This document shows positions 35,219 through 48,500 of a DNA stretch of 64,000 bases, one piece after another. The stretch is from assembly GCA_012932295.1 (NCBI GenBank), contig JAAONU010000068.1, positions 60,724 to 124,723 of the forward strand, read 5' to 3'. Under the pieces are notes generated by a model. It was not told the DNA's origin. It did no database searches and worked only from the letters and a program-made list of their open reading frames with translations. Each line of letters opens with the position of its first letter. The stretch's first letter is position 1. The stretch is from Cyclina sinensis (taxonomy: Eukaryota; Mollusca; Bivalvia; Venerida; Veneridae). Both the position numbers and the translations under genes were made by a program.

Positions 35219-37228
35219 GCTGTAGAAATGAAGTTCATTATATGATTAAAAACAAGAAATATCTCTGAACACCATTTTCAGTAACACCAGTAACTGTTTT
35301 TTACAGTGACCATGGCCATATTAATTTGGACTGTTCTTGCCAATTATGCCGAATATCGATAGAAACTTTTTAAGTCTTCGTAGTTCTCAGTGCAAATGGT
35401 GCATGTTGACTTTCTTTTATTCAAATACAACATTACCTCTTGTTGAACTGTGGTTTCGTTAATGAAAGAGCTTTTAAAAAAAAAATTGACTGAGAAAGCT
35501 GACATCTCTCTTACTTCTTCACTTTTGAATTTTGCTGTTAATTTTAATCAGTGTCAGTGTGTTGTGCTGTACAATAGATTAATTAATCATTCCACCTTAA
35601 GTTATATCATGCGTTGAAATAATCTCTAATCATTCTTAAACATATATTTGATAAAGACGCCGTAACAAAGTTGTGTTAAGTTTCCGAAAATATTTTGATA
35701 CATGTTTAATTGTTCTGTATGTCAGATCAGTGACATTACATGCTTTGTTGACGGAATTACTCAATATCGAGGGGGAGAATGCCAAAAAGTTTTATATGCT
35801 TTTCTTTTTTTACGGTGGCCTAGATATGACATGTGTAGTTCTAGTCCCGTCTCTATCATATACATGCGTGTCGTTTGGATGCCATCTATTACTGAGGTCC
35901 TATGTATAGGTTATATACAGCGATCATGTACAGTAAACATGAGCTACTCTGGAATGGGAGGATGTCTTGCCATCACACTTATGCCAACCCAGATCAATAT
36001 AGAATGTTGACTTGGCACAATGAGCCGAAAATAATTGGATGCAAAGTTATCTACTTATAGATCTGAAGTACTAGTATGTTTAAAATTCCTTGGCTGTTTA
36101 ATTCGTGTATTATTATTATTTAAAATCATTAATTAGTATAGGCCCCTGTGATCTTGACATTTGAAACAGAGAGCGCAGTCAATAGGAATTATCTACAAAT
36201 GACTTACCATTATGAAAAGGGATCTTGAAGTACGAGGAAGCAGTTATTTTAGAGTAATTGCTCGGAAACAACTTTCTAAGCATGGGGCCCCTTTGAGCTT
36301 GACCTTTGACTCTCTGATTTCATCTACTCCCCGTGCAAAACCATCATGCATAGTTTGGCGGTTCTGTGTGCATTTATTTGTTACAAATACATACACATGA
36401 CGAATTTATAAAACGGACATGTTAAACTGCATTTATTGTCTCAGAGTGACACTGGCTTTTGAAAAGAAAAGACCTACCTAGTTCTTGATCGATCTAGAGT
36501 CTTGCCAATTTTGACTTTTACGCAAGCTTGTTTTGTGCTCTTACTTTTTACTTTAGGGAACCGGTTTTATACTTGCCCTTTGATCAACAGTCATGCCTCA
36601 TACACGCGACACTCAGATTTGCCAAATTTCAGTTCTCTACCAAGGTATTTCAAAAATCCTCCAAACATGACAAAATCGAAAAGTTGCACGCGTTGACACA
36701 GATACCTAATCTGCCGTTACAGCAGCTGTGTATGTCTAAAATGAATTTCAAGGATAGTAAAATGATATAGAAAATGTGCTTTGGTTTTCTTATGAAATAA
36801 GTAATTCCAGGACAGCATATTGTCCTAGTGCTACCAGTATTTATTTTAGCATATACGAGCTAGTTCTTTATTTCCATTACTGATAGTGCGAGCCTTGACC
36901 TTTCTCCCGTGTCCGCCACCGCGCCGCCCCCCCCCCTCCACATATCTACAAAGTGAATTCCTCCGCCGAATCTAGTTCTTTATTACTTCATTACAGAATT
37001 ACGAATTCGAAAAACAGATGCCCAAACCACGTTCTTGGTGTATTTTTTAACTAAATTCATTCGTGTATCCACTTGATTCTAGCCCGAATTTATCGTTTTC
37101 TTTTCCGAACTACTTTGCAGCATATCCATGTTTTCTTTCGCCAGACGAATGAGTATACTTCACATAAATAATAAGCACTTTGTTGAAAGAGGTCTGATAT
37201 TGGTTAGTCCATTTATGCTTGAAAATCC
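35219..37228. other. Spacer 3' of MsrA-B, duplicated at 62300-64000
   Basis: Colinear with the last 1.7 kb of the window. The tempting 102-codon frame at 35702-36010 is broken in the second copy (62790 onward), which argues against coding. From about 36780 it also resembles the flank of MsrA-A (from about 23370), marking the edge of the older A/B duplication. A C-rich run lies at about 36930. Confidence 0.55.
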
Positions 37229-40200
37229 TTACTTTAAAGAGCAACGGACACCTAAACCTTTCAGTCCACAGTACCCGTCCGGATTTTTATGCAAATATTG
37301 CTGATGATAATCTTCCGCGTAGTAAAACTCTGACACTGGTTTGATCTCCGTGACTACTTTACCGTGACCTTCATCTTGCAGCAGCCGATCATACTTTTCT
37401 CTCGTGGATTCAGCTTCCGCTTTCTGCTCGTCGTTGTAGTAGTATATACCCGAACGATACTGAGTACCCTGGAAACATCCCTGACGGTTCAATAGGGTAG
37501 GGTCATGATTCTCCCAAAATATCTGCAATTAATTCAACATTAGTTCGATAAAAACTGATCCTCTCTTTACCTATTTATCAACGCAAAGATTGTCAGTCTC
37601 TTCTCAACCTACTACCATATAAACCATATATAATGACCTGTTATACGGCACTCAAAATGACGAACGACATTGCGTATTGGGGATATACGTTTTTTTAATG
37701 CACTGATTTAAATAGTTAAGTTTTCAGTGGATTTCGAACCTGCACCGATCTGCACCAACAGCCTAGCAATGTCAAGTAAGAACGCCTTATACCACTTGGT
37801 CACTGCAACAACCCGCAATAAATAATCAAGTTCCCAGTGGGATTCGAACCCGCACCTATCGTCACCAACTGCCTATAGTTAGATTTTCTAAGGATACATG
37901 CAGCACCAGTATAGAAGTGGACAGGATTGTATGCTGTTTCACAGTTATTTGTCTCTCTTTCAAAAGCTTCATCTAATTTTTCAATCATTCACTATCAATA
38001 CTTCTTGATAAACTAGTCTCAGACATAACGGTCTATGAAAGTCATATCTATAGATTCCTTACCTTTAAAAGCTCCGCGTATGAAACGATTTTTGGATCGT
38101 AAATTATCCGGACGACCTCGGCATGTCCCATACGACCCGTGCAAACATCTTCATATGTAGGATTTCGAGTGAAGCCGGAGGAATATCCTACCTGTACAAA
38201 ATTAAAAAAGGATTGAATAATGTTAGCCACTGGGTCAGTTATAATTAACTTTACCCATGAGTCATTGTCATGGCCGATTTTATGTTGAGCCGTAGAGTAA
38301 ATCTCGACCTTCTAAACGCGAAAACCATTTGCACTGGGGTTGAAGTAATCACGCTTAGTCACACTGAAATCTTCAAGCATTCTTGCTTGTTCTTCAAGGC
38401 ACAATGCTACGCAGTCAAACTCCAAACAACGGTTACTTCCCTTTCAGCTTTGTTGAACTATGAAGGAGAAATCAGTGTGAAAGAAACTGACGCAAAGCAG
38501 TTAGCCAGTTTTTCATTGGTCAGCTATTTCACAGGCGGAAGTAATCATATATCTGAGAACAGCCTATCCTTCTCTGATTCCACTTGAACTTAATATTGAG
38601 AGATATCGAGTTTACAACAAAGACTGGGGGAACGCTGTTCTATTGCAGTCATAAAATATTTAGCAAATGATAAACGTGGACTTGGAAATTATATATAACA
38701 ATTTCTGTCATGCGCAAAAAGGGAACAATGCCGTTTAAATAGCATCGCATTTGCAGGGTCGAGTTTCATCCTTCCCTTGAGCTACAAGCAGGGAGAACAT
38801 GTCCGTATCAGATTGCTCTAGAGCTTCGTTTGTGCTTCTTTTGAATTTCATACATTAAGAGGCGGTTTGTTTATGCGGCTTGAACCTATGGCTTAAGCAA
38901 ACATTAACGTTAGACAAAACTACGCATCCTTTGCATTAAGACATTTAAATATTATTTTTACAAATCAAGAGGACCTGTATATCATTAATAGTTATACAAA
39001 CAGATTTCGTATTAATATATTAGGACCGAATTCAAATTTTAAAGTATCTATTATGGTTTATTCTACAAATTGAATATTCCACGAAACAATTCCTGCACCA
39101 GAATACTTCTTTCTCTTGTTACGAAACAGCCATTTACTTAATATCCTGAATAAAGGAATGTTAATAACCTGTGTAGAGTACACCCCAGCCTGTCTCCAGA
39201 ATATCCTTTCCACGCCCCAGAAACAGCCCATACCTGCGGAAAAAAAAGAAAAAAGGACACGCACTACTTCACATTGTTTGATGAAAGCACTAAAAATATA
39301 TTTGCCAAATCTGCAAAGTATTTAAAAGGCATACCCTAAAATTCAGTTTCATTACTGTTTTCTTTAAAATCATGAAAATGTCAATGTATTCGAATACATT
39401 TTTGTACATTATTATCCAGTGTGAAGGTGTCAGTCAAAAAGTCTAAGTGCAGCAAATAAAGCGTTAGTCTTCACACAGAGAGTTGTAGTTGTTTCGTTTT
39501 TGTGTGCATAGGCTTTTATTCCAAAATTAACAATTTTGGAAAGGCTTAACGCCTAAAGGAGAAATTTTTGATATGATTTTCTTTGAATTATCAGTTATAT
39601 TTATTTTATAGAGAATAAGGCAATAACATAGATATGCGGTATGTTATCGATAGTGGTTGTCCTTTACATCAGCAAGAAGATAGAGAAGAACAAAATGACG
39701 AAAAACTTGAAACACTTCTGAGCATTCAATCGTTAAAGCATATTTTAAAGCTATGACTAGGATCAAATGTGCATGTATTCGTTAATTTCACACTTTTTTC
39801 ACGGCTTATGGTATTTGATCACTTGATTAAGAAATATTACGATAAATTACCCCCAAAAACCAACAAAAGAGTAAAAACAAAACAAAAACTTTCGAATAAC
39901 CCGTCAAAGTAGTTTACATACCGAACATGGCCATCTCCATGTGTTCCGGAAATGGTTGAAGAGTCGGGTTACCATTCACAACATGTCTGGGTGCCACCAC
40001 CATCGCTTCATGTTTGTCTGTAAGATGTGAATGTGATCTATAGGTCAGAAATACCGTGTCTAGAGAATGCACGGTTTTTGCAAAGAGGGGATGGTTTATT
40101 CGGCGAGGCTTGGAAAGGCTTGGCCAGAATATTGATGTAAATTTTATCTCAACCTTTTTCAGTATCGCATAGGGGAAGTAACTGTTGTAAATGCTTAAGT

Positions 40201-40572
40201 TCATTGCATTTTATTTGTCGTTCGTTAATTTACTGCCTAGTTTCACTATTTCGCTTCCGAACGTGAACGGATTTTACGGGCTGATATCTTGTTTGTTCGC
40301 CTACGGTTTAAAGTTTGAACAACTAAAAAGCTCTGTAAAAGCAGTTCAACTCGTTAAGCATAATGAATTAGGTTAATGGATGCCCACAAGGGTCACATAG
40401 ATATATATAAATGTTTGAGGTAGACATTTTTCCAAACTTGCTGAGTTTATTCTAAAAAAAGAAGAATGTTTATTTCTATAATAAGTTTGATCGAAATTTT
40501 ACATGATTTAACAAGAGTCATACCTGGAAGTATTTCCTCCGACTTCGGCATAACTAAAAGTTTCGCTGCCAT
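37229..40572 (-). CDS. msrA: Peptide-methionine (S)-S-oxide reductase, copy B (MsrA-B)
   Basis: Five minus-strand exons: 40524-40572, 39922-40017, 39169-39233, 38063-38191 and 37229-37522, each the same length as in copy A, 210 aa, all GT-AG. Role as for the family: thioredoxin-dependent repair of methionine-S-sulfoxide. Cys52 (GCFWG), Tyr83, Glu95, Tyr135, Cys198 and Cys207 are present; QGCF again replaces QGND. It is the most divergent copy: start [20 protein letters not shown] for [16 protein letters not shown] for [18 protein letters not shown] for GYCDLKGTG. Its introns are short (about 0.5-1 kb) because it lacks the Tc1, foldback element and family-1 SINE of copy A. It therefore records the pre-insertion gene structure. 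Intact and probably functional. Confidence 0.93.
37719..37881 (-). mobile_element. tRNA-related SINE fragments in MsrA-B intron 4
   Basis: Two B-box-like segments in reverse ('gatttcgaacctgcacc' near 37730 and 'gggattcgaacccgcacc' near 37840) form a ~163-bp insertion flanked by ATAGTTA (about 37712-37718 and 37875-37881). The homologous intron of MsrA-A reads through the site without it. Borders may be off by a base or two. Confidence 0.55.
38270..38587 (+). other. Unrecognised 105-codon frame in MsrA-B intron 4/3 area
   Basis: A plus-strand frame upstream of exon 4 of MsrA-B (inside intron 3), opposite to the host gene. The predicted peptide (starting [13 protein letters not shown]) matches no family I know. 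GC content is slightly above the surroundings and a CCAAT-type motif lies in it on the opposite strand. No splice or promoter evidence; listed for completeness only. Confidence 0.1.
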
Positions 40573-42240
40573 TTCGTTCTATATTTTACTTAAATTGCAC
40601 TTCAAAAACTGTTTCTTACAATGCTCATGGCTTATTGTGTTACCAAGCAAAAAAACGGCTATTTCCTTGACCTTTCTACTGATAAAGAAGACATCTTTCT
40701 GACTGTTGACATATGAAAATGGAGGCCTACAATTCGAAACTAAAAATGACATACACACGACGTGACAGGAGATAATGTGTGAAATGGCAGAAAAACAGAT
40801 AATGTGGGGGGAAAACTTATCAAAGTCTTAGATAAGATAAATAAAAATCATACAAAATCATAGGCCAAACACATGAAAGGTGCACAAAATCGGACAGCAG
40901 ACGAGTATAACTCATCTATCTATCTATCTATCTATGTATCTTTCTTTCTTTCTTTCTTTAGTAGCAGACGCGCAGTCAAAATATTGAAACATGAAAAATA
41001 AATCATCCAAACACAATAAAGGAGAATAGACGCATGAAAAATACACACTGTCAGACAACAGACTAATGAAAATACAATCCCGGAAAGAAATACAAATGTA
41101 CATGTACATGAAAATACACACTGTCAGACAACAGACTAATGAAAATACAATCCAGGAAAGATATACAAATGTACATGTACATGAAAATACACATTGGCAG
41201 ATAAAAGTACAATGCCATATATAGATCTCATGAAAGATACTCACGATGAGAAACAAACGACAAATGAAGGATCAATGTCGTAACAAAATACATAAAAAAT
41301 GTTAAGTACAGTGTCGAAAAAAAAAAACACATAAAAAGTGTCATTTAATAGACACACGAGAAATAGACAATGGATAAGTACTAACTGTCTAAAAATACGG
41401 TTATAAAAGCAGCCCATTCAACAATGGTCATTGACTAAGAATTTGATTTTAATACGTCTACCAATACCTATCAACAGACGCATTGTCACCTAATGCAATA
41501 TTTTGTGATTGTATAAAATGGGTAGGTTCTCCACCATGGGCTGCAGCGAACGGTATAAAAACTACATTTAAGATTTCTATTTTCGAGTGCCGTCACATGA
41601 CTTTTCACATTTACTCTTCGTGCATTGACAAAAACCACAAGCATTCGTTTCATGGATAAATGCCCCGAACCACTATAATTATAACCAACACAAGGTATGA
41701 CAGTTCACAAGCATGAATCTGACTTAAATTATTCCTCCAAACATCGATATCAACGTGTTGAGTGAAAGTATATCAACTGATTCGAGTTTATCTACAGGAT
41801 CCGTTACAAAAATATATAAAGTCCACTAAGAGTATAGTTTATTTATACAATAAATCTGAAACTGGACTGAGATATTAAGATTGAGTTTGTTCAACAATTG
41901 AATATCTCATTTCTATTTTTGCGTATGAGACCGGATGTGATCTCACAAAAAAAGTTTTGTTAACAAGCGATGAAATTCATTTAAGAGAAATGAGAGGTAC
42001 ACTGATGCACTGCAAGTGGTTCACTGCGTGTAATTTCCTTTCTTGTAGTGTCGCAAGTCTATGCTGAGTTTAGTCTGGATTGCCTGCCTCTTACCACTAT
42101 CGTTTTACGTAGCACAGTACGACCGGGAACCAGACAATGTTGACTTATGCAACATTGTCTATATATAACTGATATCCGAATGAAATGCCTTCTCTTCTTT
42201 AACTTTTAAGAATGACCTTGGATACCATGTTCTTCATTTT
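40573..42240. repeat. 5' flank of MsrA-B with minisatellite and microsatellite
   Basis: A (TATC)n-(TTTC)n microsatellite lies at about 40913-40960. From 40980 to 41400 there are 60-bp-spaced repeats with 'acactgtcagacaacagact', 'aatgaaaatacaatcc' and 'aaatgtacatgtacatgaaa', related to the arrays upstream of the other MsrA copies. The rest shows nothing recognised. Confidence 0.6.
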
Positions 42241-42264
42241 CATTTAGCTTTTTTTATAAAAAAA

Positions 42265-43145
42265 ACAAGAGCTACGATTAAAAGAACGCCATGCCCCTAG
42301 GGGTGCTTTGGCCTTTGACCCCTGACTTTGGCGGCTAGAGCTCAACAAGGTGCATGCGCCTGTGAAGTTTGGAGGCTGTAGGTGGAAAAACTTCCATGTC
42401 ATGGTCAAGGTTAAAGTTCAGAAACAATCAAACATACAGACAGGCCAAAGCAATACGCCCTACCTCCAGTGGCATAAAAACAACATGCCCTCCCTCCGAG
42501 GATATGGATGGAAGCACATTCATATTGTGGCTAAGGTTAATATTTGCCATTTTGGGTCATGGTGACCTTGACCCTGTGACCTCTAAGTGGGTTTGTTTGA
42601 CAGAACTCATCATGGTGAATATAAATGTGGTGTTAGAAAGCTTAGGAAGCACTTTCATTTCATGAACAATGAGAGGATGTGCAGGTTTATGAACCTTAAT
42701 TCTACCTTGCTTATTTTTTAATAATCTCCCTTAATGATAATTACAAAAGTTAAATAATGCCTGTCTTGAGTTTAACTTCTAAAGCTTGTTAGGAAAACAG
42801 CTTTAAAAGTATTGAAGGAAATGAATAAAACTTCACACAGTTATAAAGGCCAATGTGAGGAAGTGCAATGGCAAAGAACCATCACTTTACATCAGTTAGT
42901 TTTTTAATTATCTCCCTTTATGAAACTTAATACCGGTATAGCAACCCCGATAGATAGACAAATCAGTGGCTTATCAGCTGGAATTCTGGAGAGGGACAAT
43001 GATTATATGAAGGACAGGTCTACTTTTTACACCTGCCAGATTGACACCTCTTGTTGTGATTATACAGATTCTGGCAAACATTCACAGATTAAACAAGTAG
43101 CATGTAATTTTTGCAGTAAATCAACTCTCCTTGCAAATGTGGTTT
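42265..43145. repeat. Dispersed 'ccttgaccctgtgacct' type repeats
   Basis: 'aacaagagctacgatt', 'cctttgacccctgactttg', 'catggtgaccttgaccctg' and 'tgacctctaagtggg' (42265-42660), then 'tttaataatctccctt' and 'tcacacagttataaaggcc' (42700-42920). Such text is typical of dispersed molluscan repeats. The frames at 42350-42665 and 42920-43156 are by-products. Confidence 0.5.
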
Positions 43146-43417
43146 TTATACTATAAATCCTCAAATATGTGTCATCATGATTATCCTTACTATAACTTAA
43201 AAAGTATTTAATTTCTCATGTCATTGAAATACTATTGATAGTACATTTCTTACTTTTCTGCCATTCTGAACAAAAAATACTTCGGGGAGCATTATTTGGT
43301 TTTACCAATTTCTTTTTTTAAATTAACCGTTGAACGCATGCGCGGGAGTATCAAAAATAAATACTGGAAATTCACAGAGTTAAAAATAGCATTTTTTCAA
43401 TGATGTTTAAAAAAATC

Positions 43418-45067
43418 GACTAAATGTTTGGGGGAAAAGGACATCAGGTCAACATTGAGGCAACCGTTATGTCTAGATGTTCACTAAGAAAGCAAAGTTA
43501 TGTTAGTATTACTTCAACGATTTAAAAATTTAATATATATATTAAATTATATAGGTTCACTATTTGGAAAAATAAAGTCCTAAAAATAATCATCAGTTGA
43601 GGGTATTTGGATTGGCAGAATTTTGAAATATTAAAAAGTAAGCTGTGTGAGGATGTTTTGAAAACTGTTTACCCAGATGATAATAAGTTTGATATATCTA
43701 CACTGGTCCAAAGTGCAAAAAGGCTAGGTCAAGCGAAAGACTACTAGCCTATAATGATCATGTTAAAACTTAAATATTTTGAAAGTAAAATGAAGCTCTT
43801 TGGCGTACGTGATGAACTACGAAAGAAAGGTATTAGAATAGCAAATGATCATACATGTTGGTGGTTCTCTATCAAAAACAGAAAAATGGTCTTATGCAGG
43901 TACATCAATTGAAACTGTAAATGCTTTTAGTTATGTTGGTCTAAATTTCACATGTAGACTGTCCCTGTTTTGTTTAACGCTGCAATAAAAGGTAAAAAGG
44001 GTGTTTGTAGCACTTTTAAAAAATATATATAAATTAATATAATGTCTTATAAAACATTTTTTTTAAATATTTGATGCAAATGATTATATCCTATTCTGTT
44101 ATATGGCTCAGAGTTATGGGGATTAGAGACTAGAGATAGTGTAGGGCGTGTTCACACTTACGCTTGTAAGAGATTTATGAATGCTTCTTTAAAAGCAAGT
44201 AATGCTGCAGTGCTGGGTGATTGTGCTAGATTTCCTTTATACATCTCAGCTTCTAAAATTTGTAAAATTTTGGATTCGTGTTTTGAATATGCCTAGCAAT
44301 AGATATGTAAAAAATGTTACGTAATGCTTAAACACTTGGATAGTCTTGGATACAATAATTGGGTATCTATTTTAAGATAAACTTATTTCGTAATGGATTT
44401 GGTTATATTTGGGAAAAACAATTAATTGATAATCATAATTTATTTATAAATCAGTATGTTAATAGGTTAAGAGAAGCTCTGGAGCGACGAAGTAAATAAA
44501 AATAGAAATTTAGTTTTATATAAAGATTTCAAACAGAGTGCTTGAGGAATATCTTCAGTATGTTGATACTGTAAAAATTTCGTCGTAGTCTTGTATCATT
44601 TAGGACATCTTCACATGATCTAATGATTAAAAAAGGGGCGATATATAGGATTGCCAAGGGAAATGGGTTTTTGTATACTTTGTGAAGGTATTATTGAATG
44701 TGAATATCATTTTAGTGTCCATTCTATGTCATACTTCGTATTAAATATATACCTGAAAAATATTGGCAAAGCCCTAATTTGTACAAATTTAACATTCTGT
44801 TATCAAGTAAAGATGCCAGTTTACTTCTTAATTTAGCCGAATTTGTATGTTATGCTATACAATTATAATCTGGGATTATACTATAATGTTATATGATACA
44901 AAGTTTTATTTATGTATAAGTAGTTTTGATTTGTACACTGTAGCTCAAATATACATACTGCTACAACAAAATACAAATTGTAGTTTGTATATAATATTTA
45001 TATATTTGTGTATGGGCCGGAGGCCTTAAATGCAATAAAAAATGTTGAATATTGAATATTGAAATAA
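43418..45067 (+). mobile_element. Decayed LINE fragment, unit 2 copy
   Basis: Same element as 10047-11719 with the same truncation point and 'ttgaatattgaatattgaaa' tail. Recognisable pieces include LLYGSELWGLE (about 44095-44125) and LPREMGFCILCEG...ECEYHF (about 44648-44715). Additional small deletions break it further, for example loss of the LLECP part. Confidence 0.65.
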
Positions 45068-45434
45068 TTATCTATTTGCATAGGCTTTGTCGATAAGTAG
45101 CCGAGGTCGCTTGTAAATGCAGAACTGGAACCTTTTGATGGTTGACGAGCATTACTTCGAGTTCCACCTCTTGTCTAACTCTTTATACGCCAAATCTGTC
45201 AGATTCTTCTAAATGGAACTGTTTTGTGCGACAGTTCCAAGACAATAGCAGATAAACTGCCGAAGACATACAGTAAATGTGTTTAGCCGCGCATTTCAGA
45301 TTGATGTACAACCTTTACTTTGGCTGTTTTAAGTGAATTTTGGTCAGCTGTCAATGCTTATGTAATCAGGTTAGACCCGTTCCAACAGAAACATGATTCT
45401 GGAGCCTCGTAAGGAAGATAGATTGTTTTTCATT

Positions 45435-45440
45435 TTTATT
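45435..45440 (-). terminator. Poly(A) signal AATAAA of Ly6-2
   Basis: Minus-strand AATAAA about 150 bp beyond the Ly6-2 stop codon, in the same position as for Ly6-1. Confidence 0.5.
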
Positions 45441-45585
45441 TTCGAATACAGTTTGAACTGAAAAAAAACCTTAAAAATACACTATAATTTTTTTAGACAC
45501 GAGTTCAAGAATATTTCAAAATGATTGTTTGTAAAGGTCTCCATCAGCTGACGACTAATAAGCGTTTGAAGACTGTCTTGCTCAA

Positions 45586-48500
45586 TTAAATCAGGCGATA
45601 CAACATGGCGGCGACGCCGGTTAGAATCAAGAGCATCGGCGTAGACATCCATGTCACTGGACTTCCGTTACACAAATCCTTGTCACAAATGCAGCGGTTA
45701 GCCTTGACTCCGTTGTAGGAGTATTCGGCGCATCCTGTGTCAAGTTTGATAGCAGAACACATTCTGAAGACACCTTGGAAAAAGAAAATAAACAGGCAGT
45801 GTTATAAACGTGCCGTATCGACAAAAGTAATAATAGTAGAAAGTTACACATCTGACATACGTAATGTAACTTAAGGAAGTTTGAACGTCAAGGCGGATAT
45901 CTTCAGGCGTTGTCAGAAAAACAAGATTACATTCAAAATGGCTTCTTTCGAATACTGCGTAAGCTTTGCGTTAAAAAGAGTTGAAATTTTCCAGTTTTCT
46001 AATTTTCAATAATCTCAATTTTGTCATCTTTAAATACAGCTGCTATTGAAGCGCTTATATCGCTGGGTTTTGGGAAGAAAAATCTAAATTCTGTTCTGAT
46101 CTGTACAAACCTTTGTATTCACCACTTTCAGCATCTATTTTCATGCATACTCCGGCGCACTCAATTGGGTTACTTGGTTTGTCACACATGTCACATTCGT
46201 AACACTTGTAACCTTCCGTGCCTGTGAAAAGAATAAATATAACAGACTGATAATTCAAATAATATTTTTTGCCTTTATTTACTGCCATTACAACGAAGCA
46301 TCATATGACGGGAAATATGATGTTTCGAAGACAAAAATTTGAAAACAAATTTAAGTTGATTTCCGAAGAAACTGAAAAAAAAACATTTATCAGCAAATAC
46401 TGCGACATTACTTAATGTTTAAGGATTTTAAACGTATGTTGAACATGTTAATTTGTCAAAACAATAACGCATTTCTCTTTAAACCTTAAAAAATGAAACT
46501 GTAAAAAACAAAACGACGAGTGACTTTTTAAATATTTTTCTCATCAAAGCTTGACCAAACTGGGGTGACATATTTCTGCCACCATTTAAAAATTCAGTGA
46601 AAAAATACTGAAAACAAACTAGCGTGTATAAATTTGCCGAATTGTTGAAATCAGTAAAAACAATAGCAATTCAATTTCTTAGAAATTATGTATCTGAAGC
46701 ATTTGCACTAAGGAGTACTTTTTTAATTACAATGTATGTGCAAATTCTAGACATTATTACATAAACTATACAATTTATTGAATTATATAGTGTTATGTAA
46801 AGCTCTATGTAGAAAAAAAAAGAAAAAAAGAAAACACATAAAAATTATTTCATTCATAAAGTAATAAGATTAAGACGATTCCAGTATAATGTACTAGGAT
46901 TTTGATGTACTATACTAAATGCAATAAATTTAAAGTATGTAATTTTCTTGATAATAAACTTGCTTTCTTGAAAAACAAATGTCATGGAGATTTAAAATTT
47001 CTAAGATCATGCATGTTTCTGCACTAAACTGACACCTAATGTATAAATTTCCAAGTTTCAAATTCATTGGCAAAATCACCAGTGTAATGCCTTCGGCCAT
47101 TTACAATAAATAAAAGAATATGGCTAAGGCTCTAACAAAGTCTTTATAGAAAAATAGTTATTCCATATCAAAGTATATAATAGAAAGTTAAGAAACAGTT
47201 ACTTCAGTATAAGCATTTTTGCTCTTTCCAGTGCTTTTGTTAAAAACACAGCAATTTTTGTAATAAATGAGAAAATTTATAACAGCTGGAAATGATATTC
47301 TGTCGAAAAAAATTCGTGAGTTAGCTGTTTTGGTAGCACATACCAGTTTTTCAGCCACACATTCGAACTGGCCATGTAGAAATTATTAATGATAGGGTAT
47401 GATGCATTGATATGTGTATTGCTGAAGTCTAAATTAATTAATACATGAGGATATGGGTATTCAGAGTTGTCAGGATGAGGTTCTCTAAGATTTTTCCTTA
47501 TTGAAGAGTATTGAAATGCACTCAGTGTGAAGTAGGAGCTTGAAATTCGAAACTGATGAAAGCAGGTTATGTCAGTGGTTTCGGCTGCAGAAGTTCAATA
47601 GGATGCCGTGTGAGCTGGATACTGAAAAAAGTATAGGGTTGACAGGTATCTAGCACTAGCTGATTTAGGTGTGCCATAACAGACGAACAATTAGCATGTA
47701 GTGTTATGACTCTACCGGGTGCCTTTGAATATCAAGCGAATTGTCTGTTTCAATGAATTTGCCTCGGCCACGGGTCGAAAAGTGGGGCTTGGGAGTAGTT
47801 TCTTTCTTGCAGCTGATTTTTTTAGAAGAAGTGTTTCATCTGAAATTTTAGTTTTTGTTGTAGATTGTCTTCAGTCCTATAAGAATAGCTGTACTTTTCT
47901 TTTCAGGTTTTTGTATTGGGATTGTCAGTGAGACGCTAACAGTTTGAGTGGTCGTCAGACACTAAATTTCAGTGTGACACTGGTATCTGCCACCTTTTTG
48001 TATGTACTATTAATATTCGTCTAAACAAAATTCGGTTTTGTATTTACAGTAGTAACAAAGTTTAGGAGATTCCCTCATAAGAACATTCCACTCCTGAATA
48101 AACTGGTCCCTTAATCTTGTTTTGGATAATGGTATATAGTTAAGTTCTCATAAAAGTCATCAACATATTATTGAAACATAAATTGGCAATGATACTTTTG
48201 ACATTAGAAGCCCACGTATTATCCATATACTGCACTATTCGTAGTTTGAGGCTTTACACTCGGTATATATTTACAAAATTTCAAATGTAATTTGTCAACC
48301 TTTTAATAGTCATATAAAATTATAAAAAGTAATGCAAATGTAAAAGGTTTACACAAAATGTTTAAAGATTTAAAATAAAAAATTATCGAAAAAGTACCTA
48401 TCACGAAATTTTTCAGGTAACATGATATACTGAAAGCTTTCGCGAGAGTAAAATAATTATTCTAACAAAACATTATATACATCAAATGCTCAATACTGCT

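Larger units (their letters stand above)
10047..43417. repeat. Segmental duplication, unit 1 (~33.4 kb)
   Basis: The sequence from 10047 reappears, colinear and in the same orientation, from 43418. Anchor pairs: LINE start 10047/43418; Ly6 exon 3 12625/45586; Ly6 exon 2 13149/46111; Ly6 exon 1 15706/48927; MsrA exon 5 23898/54768; MsrA exon 1 31804/59701; spacer 36780/63860. Offsets drift between about 33.4 and 27 kb because of large indels. Many blocks of more than 100 bp differ at only a few positions by eye. Upstream of 10047 and of 43418 the sequences are unrelated. Confidence 0.9.

Noticed and set aside
35702..36010. 102-codon plus-strand frame with several cysteines
   Set aside because: The duplicated copy near 62790-63090 has frame-breaking indels and stops, so there is no sign of coding constraint.
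42350..43156. Frames of 71-98 codons near 42.4 and 43 kb
   Set aside because: They fall in dispersed repeat text (ccttgaccctgtgacct type) and match no protein family.
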